A DNA stretch of 64,000 bases from Candidatus Methanoperedens nitratireducens (GCA_020724545.1 DYGR01000003.1:43220-107219), one strand, 5' to 3'. Numbered from the stretch's first letter, positions 16,175 to 25,572 are shown. Notes: generated by a model not told the origin, from the sequence alone. Translations and numbers: made by a program.

Positions 16175-16255
16175 ATTTTTAATGCCCTCTAGTACAACTC
16201 TTAGTTGCTTCCATCATGGCAAGCTCCAGCCCTTCAGGGCGGAGAAGTTGACGTT
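15711..16255 (-). mobile_element. Decayed IscB/HEARO element
   Basis: On the minus strand the element opens with a HEARO-like block at 16220-16252 (inner hairpin GCCCT-GA-AGGGC, 16229-16240). Only about 45 bases separate the block from the IscB start, so most of the omega RNA is deleted. It continues through the IscB remnant and ends in a second GCCCTGAAGAGC-type hairpin at about 15720-15737. The IS200/IS605-group origin follows from knowledge of IscB elements. No transposase gene is left. Confidence 0.6.
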
Positions 16256-16363
16256 TACCTGTGCTATGTTGAATGTTTACTATCATTATAAACATAATAC
16301 TTACCATTTATAAGATATTCGTCTTACTCACTCCTCAGATATAAATATGTATAGGCTGTTTGA

Positions 16364-16386
16364 GGCTATCTCAGTCCAAGATAGCC
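16364..16386 (-). terminator. Hairpin downstream of leuS
   Basis: A perfect 8-bp stem, GGCTATCT with AGATAGCC, and a 7-base loop lies about 50 bases after the leuS stop. No T run follows on the minus strand, so its role as terminator is only suggested. The rest of 16256-16434 shows no gene. Confidence 0.35.
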
Positions 16387-16434
16387 GAGAGGTCTGGATA
16401 ATACCTTTTTCAGTCCGGATATATTATTTATATT

Positions 16435-19320
16435 CTATTCAATATATATTGCAGGTCTCATTGGAGATGCTAAACGGCTCTTTCCCTGTGGATCATATAC
16501 AGGAGTATCTGCACTGTATATCTCTATATTACATTCCACGGTACGGCTCAGGAATTCCCTGGCTTCGTTTAGAGCAGAGGTCTCATCAAAATCAACCTCG
16601 ATCAGGGATCTCATCAATTCAGCATCCATCCCCTGGATATCGGCTATTATTTTTTGTGCAAATTTTGGGATCTCTCTGGCATGCACCCTCATAGCAGGAT
16701 CAGCCATAGCTTCACTCATAATGGTTTTCATATCAAGGGCATCCTCTTTCTTCAGTAACAGGGCTTTTTTCAGGATCATCTTCTTCCATGATGCTGCAGT
16801 ATACAGGATTATCCGCTTGGGTTTTATCTTGATCAACCTGATTATTTCCTCTATATCCTGAAGTGTACTTCCTATTATTTCTTCTGCAAGTTCAGCACCT
16901 CTATCTATAAGAGCCGGGTCTGCTCTTGGAAATTGAGCAAGAGAAATAAAATCCCTGCCCAGTTCTTCCCAGATCTCTTCACAGATATGCGGTGTAAATG
17001 GAGCCATTAACCGAACCCAGGTATCCAGAATCTGCTCCCGTACAGCGCTTCCGCCCCGCCGCTCATACCATCTCATATCGTTCATAAGAAGATAGAAGGC
17101 ATTCTGAACCGCCCTTCTTGTCTGTATTCTATTAAGTGCATCAGTGGTCTCCTGTATCCTGTACTGAAGCCTGCTTAATATCCATTTATCAATTAATTTT
17201 AATTCGCCCGTGTCATCTGATCTGGTTATGTCATATGCCATTCTATAGAATCTCTCAACCTGTTTTCCTGTGGCTTCGGCATCTGCCGCTCGCCAGTCGG
17301 CATCCTGTGTATGCTCAGCCGCGCTCAGGATGTAGAGGCGGGTCACGTCAGCCCCGTACTCTGCTATGGCTGATTTTAATGTGAGCAGAGGCCCTTTTGA
17401 TTTGCTCATCTTCTCACCCTCCAGTGATACAAAGCCATTGATGGCTATAGCGCGGGGCCAGTATATCTGAGGGAATATTGCAACATGGTGGAAAAGGAAG
17501 AACAGGAGATGGTTGGGTATAAGATCCTTACCAGAGGAGCGAAGATCCACAGGATACCAGTACGTAAAATCGCTGCGGACCCCATTTATAATAGCAGGAG
17601 CTATCCCGGTCCCATTCACGGTGTTCTCAGGTGTGCCCTGCCCGAGCAGTACATAGTTGAAGAACTCTTCTTTTAATTGCTCAGGTTCAATTTCGGGAAG
17701 ATATTTTGCAATAATATAATAATTCATGTATATTGTTGAATCTCCAAGTGATTCGATTATCCACTCAGGGTCCCATGGAAGCCTTGTACCGAGTCCTTTT
17801 CGCCGTGCGCATGCTTTATCTTTCAGCCAGTCGACCTTATTCTCAAAATCAGTCCTGAGTTCGGGCGGTATGATCTTCATGTCGCCAAGGGATTTGTAGA
17901 CTTGATCTTTCCAGACAGGATCTGAATAATTTAAGAACCACTGGTTCTCAACGATCTTTACAACGATGACAGAACCGCACCTGCAGATCACAGGCTGCTC
18001 ACTGAAATCATAGAACACATCGGCAATCCCCTGGTTAATGAGGTCATGCGTCAGGATGTCCTTTATCCTTGAGACCGCCATGCCTGCATATTTTCCTGTT
18101 GTCTCTGTCAGCACTCCGCTGTGGAATTCGCGCCTGTACACAAGTTTTGTGGCCTCTTCTGCTTTTGGATCGCTCTGGTCCTTCACTTTTAGCTCATTAA
18201 CCGCATCAACCGCAGGGTATTCTCCGTACCCCGGTACCTTGATCAAAGGAATAAGCGGTATAGAGGAGACATCCTCTGTTATGCCGTATCCTGTTAGATC
18301 AGCGCCCCTGAGATCACGCAGCGCAAGATAATCATAGGGCGCATGTGCAGGAACGCTCATCACGACACCACTACCGTTCCCGGGATCTACAAAATGTGCG
18401 GGTAATATCAATACATGAGAGCCTGTAAGGGGATTTTTAACTCTTTTACCTATCAATTCCTCACCAGTGATCTCTCCCAGGAGCTCTAATCTTTTATCTG
18501 TGAATATGAGCTTTCCATATGCTTCTTCGCTCACGATCCAGGTCTCATCATTGACCTCAATCCTTACATAATGTACTTTCGGGTTTACCCAGAGGTTTGT
18601 AACGCCGAACACGGTCTCAGGGCGCAGTGTGGCGCACGGCAGTATCTCGCTGTCCAGTTTGAATTTGATCAGCGTGTACTCTATTATCGTGGCATCCTCA
18701 CCGCGCAGGATATCATGATCCTCAACAGGGTTCTCATCGTTCGGGCACCATCTCACAGGATGTGCGCCTTTTACTACCCTGCTTTTTTCGTAAAGAAGGT
18801 TATACTGCCATGTAATGAACTTTTTATAATGCGGATCTGTGGTTGTGAATCTTCTTCTCCAGTCGATTGAGTATCCTATACTCTTCATGGCAGCTTCAGC
18901 TTCTTTGCTAAAATACTCAACAATCTGCTCAGGGGTTTGAATGTTATACAGGATATCAAGCGGTACCCCGTGAAGCCTGTGGTAGACCCTTATTGTCTCA
19001 GGGTCCTTTTTCTGGATAAGTTCTGCCAGTCCAACGATCGGAGTTCCTGTGACATGGAAGCCCATAGGAAACAGCACATTGTAGCCCAGCATACGTTTAT
19101 ACCGCGCAACCACATCCCCGATTGTGAACGTTCTGGTATGACCTGCATGAAGGTTGCCGTTTAAGTATGGGTACGGGATAGTGATGAAGAACTTCTCCCT
19201 GTCATCTGGCTCAGCCTCGTATATCCTGGCCTCTGCCCATCTGTTCTGCCATCTCTCCTCTATTTCATGCGGGTTGTACCTTTCTTTCATTCTCACGTTT
19301 GCACTACCTATTAGCCTCAT
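16435..19320 (-). CDS. leuS: Leucyl-tRNA synthetase
   Basis: A 961-residue class I synthetase of the archaeal type and of normal length. The HIGH signature is LNGNLHAGHTRTF (about residues 54-66), the editing domain follows, and the KMSKS loop is GEKMSKSKG. It charges tRNA-Leu in the cytoplasm. The first ATG (19320) could be leaderless, with a TATA-like ATAAACATAT about 30 bases before it; an ATG ten codons inside (19290) starts MKERYNPHEIEERWQ, which fits related enzymes better. It is a single gene, transcribed divergently from the purC region. Confidence 0.96.
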   Translation of the reverse strand: MRLIGSANVRMKERYNPHEIEERWQNRWAEARIYEAEPDDREKFFITIPYPYLNGNLHAGHTRTFTIGDVVARYKRMLGYNVLFPMGFHVTGTPIVGLAELIQKKDPETIRVYHRLHGVPLDILYNIQTPEQIVEYFSKEAEAAMKSIGYSIDWRRRFTTTDPHYKKFITWQYNLLYEKSRVVKGAHPVRWCPNDENPVEDHDILRGEDATIIEYTLIKFKLDSEILPCATLRPETVFGVTNLWVNPKVHYVRIEVNDETWIVSEEAYGKLIFTDKRLELLGEITGEELIGKRVKNPLTGSHVLILPAHFVDPGNGSGVVMSVPAHAPYDYLALRDLRGADLTGYGITEDVSSIPLIPLIKVPGYGEYPAVDAVNELKVKDQSDPKAEEATKLVYRREFHSGVLTETTGKYAGMAVSRIKDILTHDLINQGIADVFYDFSEQPVICRCGSVIVVKIVENQWFLNYSDPVWKDQVYKSLGDMKIIPPELRTDFENKVDWLKDKACARRKGLGTRLPWDPEWIIESLGDSTIYMNYYIIAKYLPEIEPEQLKEEFFNYVLLGQGTPENTVNGTGIAPAIINGVRSDFTYWYPVDLRSSGKDLIPNHLLFFLFHHVAIFPQIYWPRAIAINGFVSLEGEKMSKSKGPLLTLKSAIAEYGADVTRLYILSAAEHTQDADWRAADAEATGKQVERFYRMAYDITRSDDTGELKLIDKWILSRLQYRIQETTDALNRIQTRRAVQNAFYLLMNDMRWYERRGGSAVREQILDTWVRLMAPFTPHICEEIWEELGRDFISLAQFPRADPALIDRGAELAEEIIGSTLQDIEEIIRLIKIKPKRIILYTAASWKKMILKKALLLKKEDALDMKTIMSEAMADPAMRVHAREIPKFAQKIIADIQGMDAELMRSLIEVDFDETSALNEAREFLSRTVECNIEIYSADTPVYDPQGKSRLASPMRPAIYIE

Positions 19321-19411
19321 AACAAATTGTTTTGTTACTAAATATGTTTATACTTAGTTTTTGGTGATGTTATGAATAGTGCACCTCGTGCCATCAACAA
19401 TGGATTCAAGG

Positions 19412-19525
19412 ATGATAAGTTTTACGGATTATGATAAAATCCAAGCGAATCTTGACGCCATGAGTGTCTTTATTACAAAATATGATAAATTATTTAAACT
19501 TGAAGTTCATATTGACCATCCATGA
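19412..19525 (+). CDS. Possible 37-residue leader protein overlapping purC
   Basis: A short frame starting MISFTDYDKIQANLDAM and ending VHIDHP overlaps the purC start in an ATGA arrangement, which usually signals translational coupling. It has a protein-like composition but no strong ribosome site and no recognised family. It may be a small protein, a regulatory leader, or chance. It occupies most of the leuS-purC spacer. Confidence 0.35.
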   Translation: MISFTDYDKIQANLDAMSVFITKYDKLFKLEVHIDHP

Positions 19526-20268
19526 AGTTGATAGGAAAGGGAAAATCAAAGGACATCTACCGAGCAGATAACGGCGATATAGTCTTTGAGTTCACTGACA
19601 GGGTCACTGCATTCGACGGCGTAAAGAAGGCAGAGTATGCACACAAAGGAGAGGTGTGCTGCGAGCTTGCAACTTACTGGTTCAAAATCCTTGAAAAAGA
19701 GAGCATACACACACATTTCAAAAAAAAAATAAGCACCAACAGAATTAGGGTTGCAAACCTGAATATCCTTCCTGTTGAGGTCATATGGAGGAACTATGTA
19801 GCAGGCTCGCTGTGGCGTCGTTTTGAGAGGGGCGAAATAAAACTTCCTGAAGGCACAGACGCAAGGGAAGGCGCCCCAATTCCAAACGGTATGCTTGAGT
19901 TCACTACCAAATTCGAGACGGTGGACAGACCAGTGAACACAGAGGAAATCATTAATTCGAAATGGATGACAGAAGATGAACTGATAAATATTGGCGAGAT
20001 GACACGAAAGATCAACGATATCATGTTCAAACGCCTCCTTCGCAAAGATATAATACTTGCAGATTTCAAAGTGGAGTTTGGCAAGACGCCCAAAGGTAAA
20101 ATACTTCTCGCAGATGAGGTTGGGACGCCAGACGGATGCAGATTCTGGGACAAGCAGGCGTATGTCAGAGGAGAATTCCTGAGCCTAGACAAGGATGTTT
20201 TCAGGAAAAACAAAGGTGATTTATCCGCAGCCTACCTTGAAATTTTTGATAGGATTACAAAAGATTAG
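19522..20268 (+). CDS. purC: SAICAR synthetase
   Basis: A 248-residue phosphoribosylaminoimidazole-succinocarboxamide synthase. It begins with the ATP-grasp-type lobe GKGKSKDIYRADNGDIVFEF. The family signatures PVEVIWRNYVAGSLWRR and LADEVGTPDGCRFWDK follow. It joins aspartate to CAIR in purine synthesis. Length is normal. The purB gene for the later lyase step is far away at 62134. The start codon overlaps a small upstream frame by four bases. Confidence 0.96.
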   Translation: MKLIGKGKSKDIYRADNGDIVFEFTDRVTAFDGVKKAEYAHKGEVCCELATYWFKILEKESIHTHFKKKISTNRIRVANLNILPVEVIWRNYVAGSLWRRFERGEIKLPEGTDAREGAPIPNGMLEFTTKFETVDRPVNTEEIINSKWMTEDELINIGEMTRKINDIMFKRLLRKDIILADFKVEFGKTPKGKILLADEVGTPDGCRFWDKQAYVRGEFLSLDKDVFRKNKGDLSAAYLEIFDRITKD

Positions 20269-20346
20269 TAAAGCTCTCATTGGAAGACTTTTTTGTTCGC
20301 AGTAACGGAGTATACAATATAATCAGCGTTCAGATTATGTTGAAGT

Positions 20347-20646
20347 TTACATCTCTATTAAAATAAGCTCAAACTTGATACCCATGCAGGATTGGCAGAA
20401 TCCCAGGAATTCTTTAGCATTGAAAGACATCTCGTCATATAGGGATTTCGATATATAAAAAACGATATGGATCTTTCCAGGATTTCCTGCAATTCTTTTT
20501 TTTATCTCACTGTGAAGCTCCTCAAAAAGAGACACAAGAGTCTTAAAGTTTATCCTCTTCAATACCCGGATGTACCCCACCCCCGTCTTATCTACCCAGA
20601 TACGGTAATTTGCGGTTTTCCGAACAAAATCATCACATTCGTTCAT
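20347..20646 (-). CDS. Conserved-looking protein of unknown function, possibly STAS-like
   Basis: A 99-residue protein without a firm family. The pattern of strand YRIWVDKTGVGYIRVLKRI, helix FEELHSEIKKRIAGNPG and strand IHIVFYIS, with a later strand IKFELILIEM, resembles the STAS/SpoIIAA-like fold. This is only a pattern reading. It has two cysteines in GFCQSCMG. It converges with purC and stands alone. Confidence 0.5.
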   Translation of the reverse strand: MNECDDFVRKTANYRIWVDKTGVGYIRVLKRINFKTLVSLFEELHSEIKKRIAGNPGKIHIVFYISKSLYDEMSFNAKEFLGFCQSCMGIKFELILIEM

Positions 20647-20802
20647 AGTATTCCTTTATTACTTAATATCCTCAGTCATTTAACATTGATTTTTCACCGC
20701 ATCTATCAATGCGAACAGGATATATATCTCTGGATATACAGGCATATTTTGTCAGTATCTAATGCAATATCCGGTCAATCACGACAATAATTGCCGTATT
20801 AT

Positions 20803-21156
20803 CTACAAATCTTTCAATCTGTATCTGGCATAAGCAAGGGCACTTTCCTCAATGAACCCGGTAGCTTCAACAGGCTCTATTCCCCTGCTGAGCAGTTCTT
20901 CGGCAGCGCCCCCACCAATCCTGCTGCAGAGTACAGCATCACAATCATGGATGAGGGAAACACTATTATTCAATGCTTCATCTGCATGACCGCCGTATTC
21001 CAGAGTACCGCAGGCCGGGCGGCTATCTCTTACTTCGAGGACTTTGATTTCCTCGCCGTCCGATTCTATTATAATAAATCTTCTTGCTTTGCCGAAATGC
21101 TGATTAATAACCTTGCCGTCGCTTGAAGCAATAGCCATCTTTAAGCTTTTCTTCAT
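20803..21156 (-). CDS. NifX/NifB-C-terminal-like (dinitrogenase iron-molybdenum cofactor) family protein
   Basis: A 117-residue protein of the family that includes NifX, NafY and the NifB C-terminus: MAIASSDGKVINQHFGKARRF, then the RDSRPACGT segment, CDAVLCSRIGGGAAEELLSRG and a final VEATGFIEESALAY. These proteins bind iron-molybdenum cofactor precursors or other iron-sulfur species. No nif genes are nearby, so its role here is open. The start at 21156 has a GGTG site; an in-frame extension to 21225 would add 23 residues, including another cysteine pair. Confidence 0.8.
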   Translation of the reverse strand: MKKSLKMAIASSDGKVINQHFGKARRFIIIESDGEEIKVLEVRDSRPACGTLEYGGHADEALNNSVSLIHDCDAVLCSRIGGGAAEELLSRGIEPVEATGFIEESALAYARYRLKDL

Positions 21157-21306
21157 TCTCTCACACACCTTCTCAAACTCTGAAATTCCATTACATGGCG
21201 TTCTTTTGGCATATATTGCCTCCATATGCTATGAATAACATTAGTCGCTGCATGCTTTTAACGACTTGCTTTTCGGCAAAGTGATTAAAAATGAGGCAAG
21301 TTTTAC

Positions 21307-22458
21307 CTATTTATTGGGTGTATTTAAATCCACCAGATCCTCCGAGTGAACGGGCATAAACCATTTCTGCGCTATGAATGTCGGAATTACTGCGCTTGCT
21401 ATCACTGCCCCGACCAGAACCGAGTATTGCACCTGATCTATAAGACCTGAGTTAAAGCCAAATACACTTGCTATTGTTCCAAAAGTTAATCCTGTGCTCA
21501 TTAAGAGCGTAGTGTACATACTGCCGCCGGGAATATACTTTTTTGCAAGGAAGTAAACGCCAAGAAACTTAGCAACTATTTTGAGTGCAAAAAGAATGGC
21601 AAAAAGCTCTATTGCAGATACTATCAACGGAAATGAAACTTTCAGACCGCCAACAATGAAAAATATGGGAGTTATAACAGCATAAGCAACTGTTCTCAAC
21701 CTGTTTCTTACCACTTTTGTCTCAGAGGTCTCGGTAAAATGTTTCGACATTAATAATCCCAGTACGAATGCCGGTAAGACAGCATGTCCCTCACCTAAAT
21801 TAGCAAAATACATGAAAATAAATAGCAGCAGGAAAATATATTTTATTTCAGGCTCAATTACTTTGTTTTTCAATTGTGGATTATGGAAAACATAGTGAGA
21901 AAAATTTCCTGCGAAGTAAATCACATTCAAAGAAACGGTAATAAAAATGACTGTATAAAGTGTTGGCTTGACAAATAAAATGCTCAAAACAATTGCAGTT
22001 CCCATATCTGTTATGAAAGTAGATGCCATAATCAATTTGCCAATCTCAGTTTTTGATAGCCCTGTTTCCACAAGGACTGAATAAACAACAGCAAGAGATG
22101 TTGTTGAGAGAGCCGTTCCTGCAATTAAAGATGCCAGGAGATTCCAGCCTGCTACATAATAAGTATAAAGAAAAATCACTACAAATGGCAGTAAAAAAGA
22201 GAAGGTCCCAATAAGAAAACTCTCTTTGAATTTTTCTCTCATCAACTTTGTATCGATTTCAGTCCCTGCCAGAAAAGTCAGGAGAATTCCGCCAAAACTT
22301 GCTAAATACAGCATCCATTCATCCGGTTGAACTCCTAGATTTCCAGCAATAGCACCCAAGAGTATTTCAATTATTGCTACTGATAGCCCAACTCTCAAGG
22401 AGATTAAACTTGCGATAAAAACCAATATGCCTGCTACCAGAATTATATCCGCTCTCAT
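21307..22458 (-). CDS. CPA2-type cation:proton antiporter
   Basis: A 383-residue membrane protein with about 12 helices, of the monovalent cation:proton antiporter-2 (NapA/KefB-like) group. Family-like segments are LASFGGILLTFLAGTEID, GTALSTTSLAVVYSVLVETG (unwound-helix region), FITDMGTAIVL and HAVLPAFVLGLLMSKHF. No C-terminal nucleotide-binding domain is present. It probably exchanges sodium or potassium for protons. A good GGAGGC site precedes the ATG. A TusA-like gene lies 140 bases upstream on the same strand. Confidence 0.88.
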   Translation of the reverse strand: MRADIILVAGILVFIASLISLRVGLSVAIIEILLGAIAGNLGVQPDEWMLYLASFGGILLTFLAGTEIDTKLMREKFKESFLIGTFSFLLPFVVIFLYTYYVAGWNLLASLIAGTALSTTSLAVVYSVLVETGLSKTEIGKLIMASTFITDMGTAIVLSILFVKPTLYTVIFITVSLNVIYFAGNFSHYVFHNPQLKNKVIEPEIKYIFLLLFIFMYFANLGEGHAVLPAFVLGLLMSKHFTETSETKVVRNRLRTVAYAVITPIFFIVGGLKVSFPLIVSAIELFAILFALKIVAKFLGVYFLAKKYIPGGSMYTTLLMSTGLTFGTIASVFGFNSGLIDQVQYSVLVGAVIASAVIPTFIAQKWFMPVHSEDLVDLNTPNK

Positions 22459-22598
22459 ATTCTGCCTCCTTTCAAACTTAACTTTGATCGGTAGGAGTTA
22501 TCAGCTATCAAGCGGTTAAAGGCGAACTCCATCGCCTGTTTATAAACTACAACGTGCGGCACATTATGGGCTTGCAGTTGAAAAACCTTTCTCCTTAA

Positions 22599-22817
22599 TC
22601 AGTGTTTTCTTATAATCATTCTAAGATCGCTACCTGATTCCTCGACTTTGACTATTTCATGCCCATGTTCCCTGCTCCACCGGGGAATCATGTTTTTCGC
22701 TGTAGCATCATCAGTTAATACTTCGAGCTCTTCCCCTGTTTTTAACTCATCTATCTTTTTCTTGGTATAGAATAGCGGCAGCGGGCATACCCTGCCTCTG
22801 GCATCTAACTTGTACAT
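22599..22817 (-). CDS. TusA/SirA-family sulfurtransferase, second copy
   Basis: A 72-residue TusA-like protein: MYKLDARGRVCPLPLFYTKK carries the classical CPxP motif with its sulfur-carrying cysteine, followed by DELKTGEELEVLTDD. Unlike the copy at 470-694 it has the full CPLP motif and no sulfur-relay neighbours. It is upstream of the antiporter on the same strand. Its promoter region, shared with the divergent gene at 23007, contains repeated TGGCAT half-sites. Confidence 0.88.
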   Translation of the reverse strand: MYKLDARGRVCPLPLFYTKKKIDELKTGEELEVLTDDATAKNMIPRWSREHGHEIVKVEESGSDLRMIIRKH

Positions 22818-22880
22818 ACGTATAATTACGAATTCTGGTTTATTGTAATTTATGGTAAAGGCAAAAATTGCTCTTAATCA

Positions 22881-22980
22881 TATGCCATTCACTGGCATAA
22901 TATGCCTTTTTTTGTTATAATATGTCATCAATTGTCTTTTCATGCCAAATCACTATCAAATATTCTTTTAGCGTTGGCAT
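22881..22980. promoter_or_regulatory. Repeated TGGCAT/ATGCCA half-sites between divergent genes
   Basis: The spacer holds a perfect dyad TATGCCA-N5-TGGCATA (22881-22899), then TATGCC at 22901, CATGCCA at 22941-22947 and TTGGCAT at 22974-22980. Five related half-sites within 100 bases of a divergent promoter region suggest a shared operator for the tusA-like gene and the gene at 23007. Confidence 0.4.
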
Positions 22981-23006
22981 TAGATAGGGCTAATTGGTGA
23001 TCAAAT

Positions 23007-23306
23007 ATGAGATCTTGGCTTAAATATGTTATAGTTGCGGGTGGAGCTGTGATAGGAGCAGCTTACTATCTGCCAGCAAGGACCTTTCTGGCTTTCCTGA
23101 CAGTATGGCTTCTGCTTATTCCAGCAGCAGCCATTGTGTACCTGGCCTATGGACTGCGAGAATATATAAAGAACAGAAGGAACAGGATTGTTATTTCTAT
23201 AAAGCCAGGCGAAGCTATGATGGCGCTTGCTCGCCGTGAAGCTCTGCTTGAGAAAGAGAAGGAGATACTGTATAAAGAACTCAGGAACGAGGTAAGGAGG
23301 AGATAG
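23007..23306 (+). CDS. Small membrane protein with coiled-coil tail
   Basis: A 99-residue protein with two hydrophobic helices (about residues 5-22 and 26-48), then a basic, strongly helical tail (LARREALLEKEKEILYKELR) likely to form a coiled coil in the cytoplasm. No family recognised. The gene precedes the RHH-domain protein by 21 bases and the two likely form an operon, located just before the cytochrome-NrfD cluster. Confidence 0.6.
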   Translation: MRSWLKYVIVAGGAVIGAAYYLPARTFLAFLTVWLLLIPAAAIVYLAYGLREYIKNRRNRIVISIKPGEAMMALARREALLEKEKEILYKELRNEVRRR

Positions 23307-23327
23307 GGGAGCTCTGAGTCAGGACAT

Positions 23328-24770
23328 ATGATAGTTACAAGACATATTTCCCTTGATAATGACTGCATCGAGAAGATGGAACCGTATGTTGAGAAACATA
23401 AAGGTAATTTCAGCGCTGCAATCAGGGAGATAATCGACAGGGCAGGGAACTGCAGTTCTCGCATGAATTCATCGGCAATAGACAGTTCCTTATTCAAATG
23501 GGTACTGACAGAGATCGATGGAATACTTGTTCCGGATAGTGTACTGGATGAACTGGTCGATCCTGTGCTGATAGGTTCGATGAGAAGGCTTGAGGAATAT
23601 CTGAGGCGCAGGTTCAGCGAACTTGAGTGGGATATTGAATTTGCGCTAAAATCTGATAATGATACGCTTCCCTCTGATGTACTGGTAAAGATCAAAGGAA
23701 ACGCTCAAAAAATAAAATTTGTTGCCTGCATACTATCCCAGTATCTGGTTAAGAATTCACCAGAGCATGCATCGCTTGAGATAAAGTCTGTTAATAATTT
23801 CAGCGATTGTATGAAGGTTGAACTATCCAGGTCAACTAGAAACGAGGCGCACAGAAGCATGATTACCTTTTTTGGAGGTATGGATGATGTAATAAAAGCC
23901 ATAAAGAGCCGTCCTGATTTCTGGAGGGCTGTCATCAACGGACACCTGTTAAGCAATTACAGCATGGTCACGGTTCACAGGAACTACTTTGAGGATCTGC
24001 TTGCCAATAAGATACCCCTGGGAGAAATAACAATAGAGACGCTTGCAAAAAAACCAATCCAGGAGATACCACTAAAGGAGATGCTCTCTCTGACAAAAGA
24101 GGTCTATGAGACCTCAAGGGTCGCTGACAGGGTGGAGATCGACAGGGAGAACATGATATTATTCCATAATTATAGAAATAAGGATGTGGTAGAAAAATTA
24201 AAAAAGAGCCTTGTCACGCTCCTTGAGGCTAATGGCCATTTATATGACGCAAAATCAACAGCGAATATGATCGTGCTGACGCACAGGCCTGATGTGGGTA
24301 TAAAGATCAATGAAATAGTGAGCAATCTAAAGATAAGCAACAGCCGGGTGGATCAGGATCTAATAATGTTCATGGCTTTTCTTAAAGGGCTTAAGAACAT
24401 CCCGGATATACCCTTATCACTGACACTGCTGGGAAGGAGAATCGGCAAGTCATTAATGCAGGAGTATGAGAAAGAGAACAATATCAAGAACTGGGAGCTG
24501 CAGGACTTCCAGAAGGCACTGGAGATAATCGATTCAAGACTTCACAGGGAAAGTGAATGGAGACTGGATGGAAGAAATCTGGTATACACAGTCAGGAAAT
24601 GCAATATCGTTGCAGAAGGGAGCACGTTTGATACCTATGTTTGCCATACGATCCGGGAGACATTCAAAGGGGCGATGGGTTATGCATTCGGGAACAAAGC
24701 TGAATTAGAGGTCAAGAAATTATTATCACACGGGGATAATTTTTGTGAGGTGGTTATACGGGTACCATAA
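23328..24770 (+). CDS. Ribbon-helix-helix protein with C-terminal domain resembling V4R
   Basis: A 480-residue protein. The N-terminus (residues 1-40) reads as a ribbon-helix-helix DNA-binding domain: RHISLDNDCIEKMEPYVEKH, then GNFSAAIREIIDRAG. The central 300 residues are helical with no recognised family. The last 60 residues, with CHTIRETFKGAMGYAFG, then LLSHGDNFCEVVI, resemble the V4R ligand or metal-binding fold, but this is a pattern judgement only. A one-component regulator is a fair guess. It lies just upstream of the cytochrome-NrfD operon and may control it. Confidence 0.55.
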   Translation: MIVTRHISLDNDCIEKMEPYVEKHKGNFSAAIREIIDRAGNCSSRMNSSAIDSSLFKWVLTEIDGILVPDSVLDELVDPVLIGSMRRLEEYLRRRFSELEWDIEFALKSDNDTLPSDVLVKIKGNAQKIKFVACILSQYLVKNSPEHASLEIKSVNNFSDCMKVELSRSTRNEAHRSMITFFGGMDDVIKAIKSRPDFWRAVINGHLLSNYSMVTVHRNYFEDLLANKIPLGEITIETLAKKPIQEIPLKEMLSLTKEVYETSRVADRVEIDRENMILFHNYRNKDVVEKLKKSLVTLLEANGHLYDAKSTANMIVLTHRPDVGIKINEIVSNLKISNSRVDQDLIMFMAFLKGLKNIPDIPLSLTLLGRRIGKSLMQEYEKENNIKNWELQDFQKALEIIDSRLHRESEWRLDGRNLVYTVRKCNIVAEGSTFDTYVCHTIRETFKGAMGYAFGNKAELEVKKLLSHGDNFCEVVIRVP

Positions 24771-24837
24771 GAGTAGAAGACCAGATGAGAGGAGTATAAA
24801 AATTGGATTAATTAGATAAAATATATGGGAGGATAAG

Positions 24838-25572
24838 ATGAAAACATTATTAGAGAATATTACTTTCATTAAAGGGGTAGAATACCTTATAATTGTTGCA
24901 TTCTGTTTTGGATTCATTGCTCTATGGCTGCTGGTGCACACCAGAGAGAAGGAGGCAATGAGGAGGGTTGTCTCTGTGGTCATTCCGATGTCGCTGATCT
25001 TCGGTGGCGCGGCTATCGTACTTGCCACATACTTTTCCCCTGAGGATACTGCTACACCGGCTGATAGATGGCTGAATGTAAATAATTCTGAGTATCTTGA
25101 AATCAACTACGGATCGGCAACAAAATTCCACCAGGAGATGAGCGGCAAGCTCAGTTGCCAGGCATGCCATCACAACAGCAAAGGTGAAATCCGTGCCTGC
25201 AGCGACTGCCATGAGCGTCCCTTTGATCCGCAGAATTCGAGCAAGCCGGGTCTCAAGGCAGCATATCATCAGCAGTGCATGTCCTGCCACAGTGATGTTT
25301 TTGATGGCCCTGAGAGCTGCACTTTCTGCCACACAAAAGATGCCTCAGCCAATATACAGGCTTCGGCACGTCCGCATCAACTAACGTGGGAGAACTGCAA
25401 TAATTGCCACAAGGACGGCATCCCGGGCGGGCAGGAAACAAAAATAGTTTACCACGATAACTGCCTCAAATGCCATACAAAAGAGATCGCAGGAGCGGCA
25501 GGAATACCTGCAGACCATGCGGGGCGGGATAGCAATACATGCCAGGGCTGCCACAGGCCAGGAGGAGGATGA
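24838..25572 (+). CDS. Membrane-anchored seven-heme cytochrome c
   Basis: A 244-residue protein with two N-terminal membrane helices (about residues 14-33 and 44-66) and a soluble domain with seven CxxCH heme sites: CQACH, CSDCH, CMSCH, CTFCH, CNNCH, CLKCH and CQGCH. Several extra histidines (KFHQEM, AYHQQC, VYHDNC) are likely second heme ligands. It is the first gene of a three-gene operon with an iron-sulfur protein and an NrfD/HybB subunit. By analogy with Hmc, Tmc and Hyb-like complexes, it should pass electrons between the quinone pool and extracytoplasmic carriers. Confidence 0.93.
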   Translation: MKTLLENITFIKGVEYLIIVAFCFGFIALWLLVHTREKEAMRRVVSVVIPMSLIFGGAAIVLATYFSPEDTATPADRWLNVNNSEYLEINYGSATKFHQEMSGKLSCQACHHNSKGEIRACSDCHERPFDPQNSSKPGLKAAYHQQCMSCHSDVFDGPESCTFCHTKDASANIQASARPHQLTWENCNNCHKDGIPGGQETKIVYHDNCLKCHTKEIAGAAGIPADHAGRDSNTCQGCHRPGGG

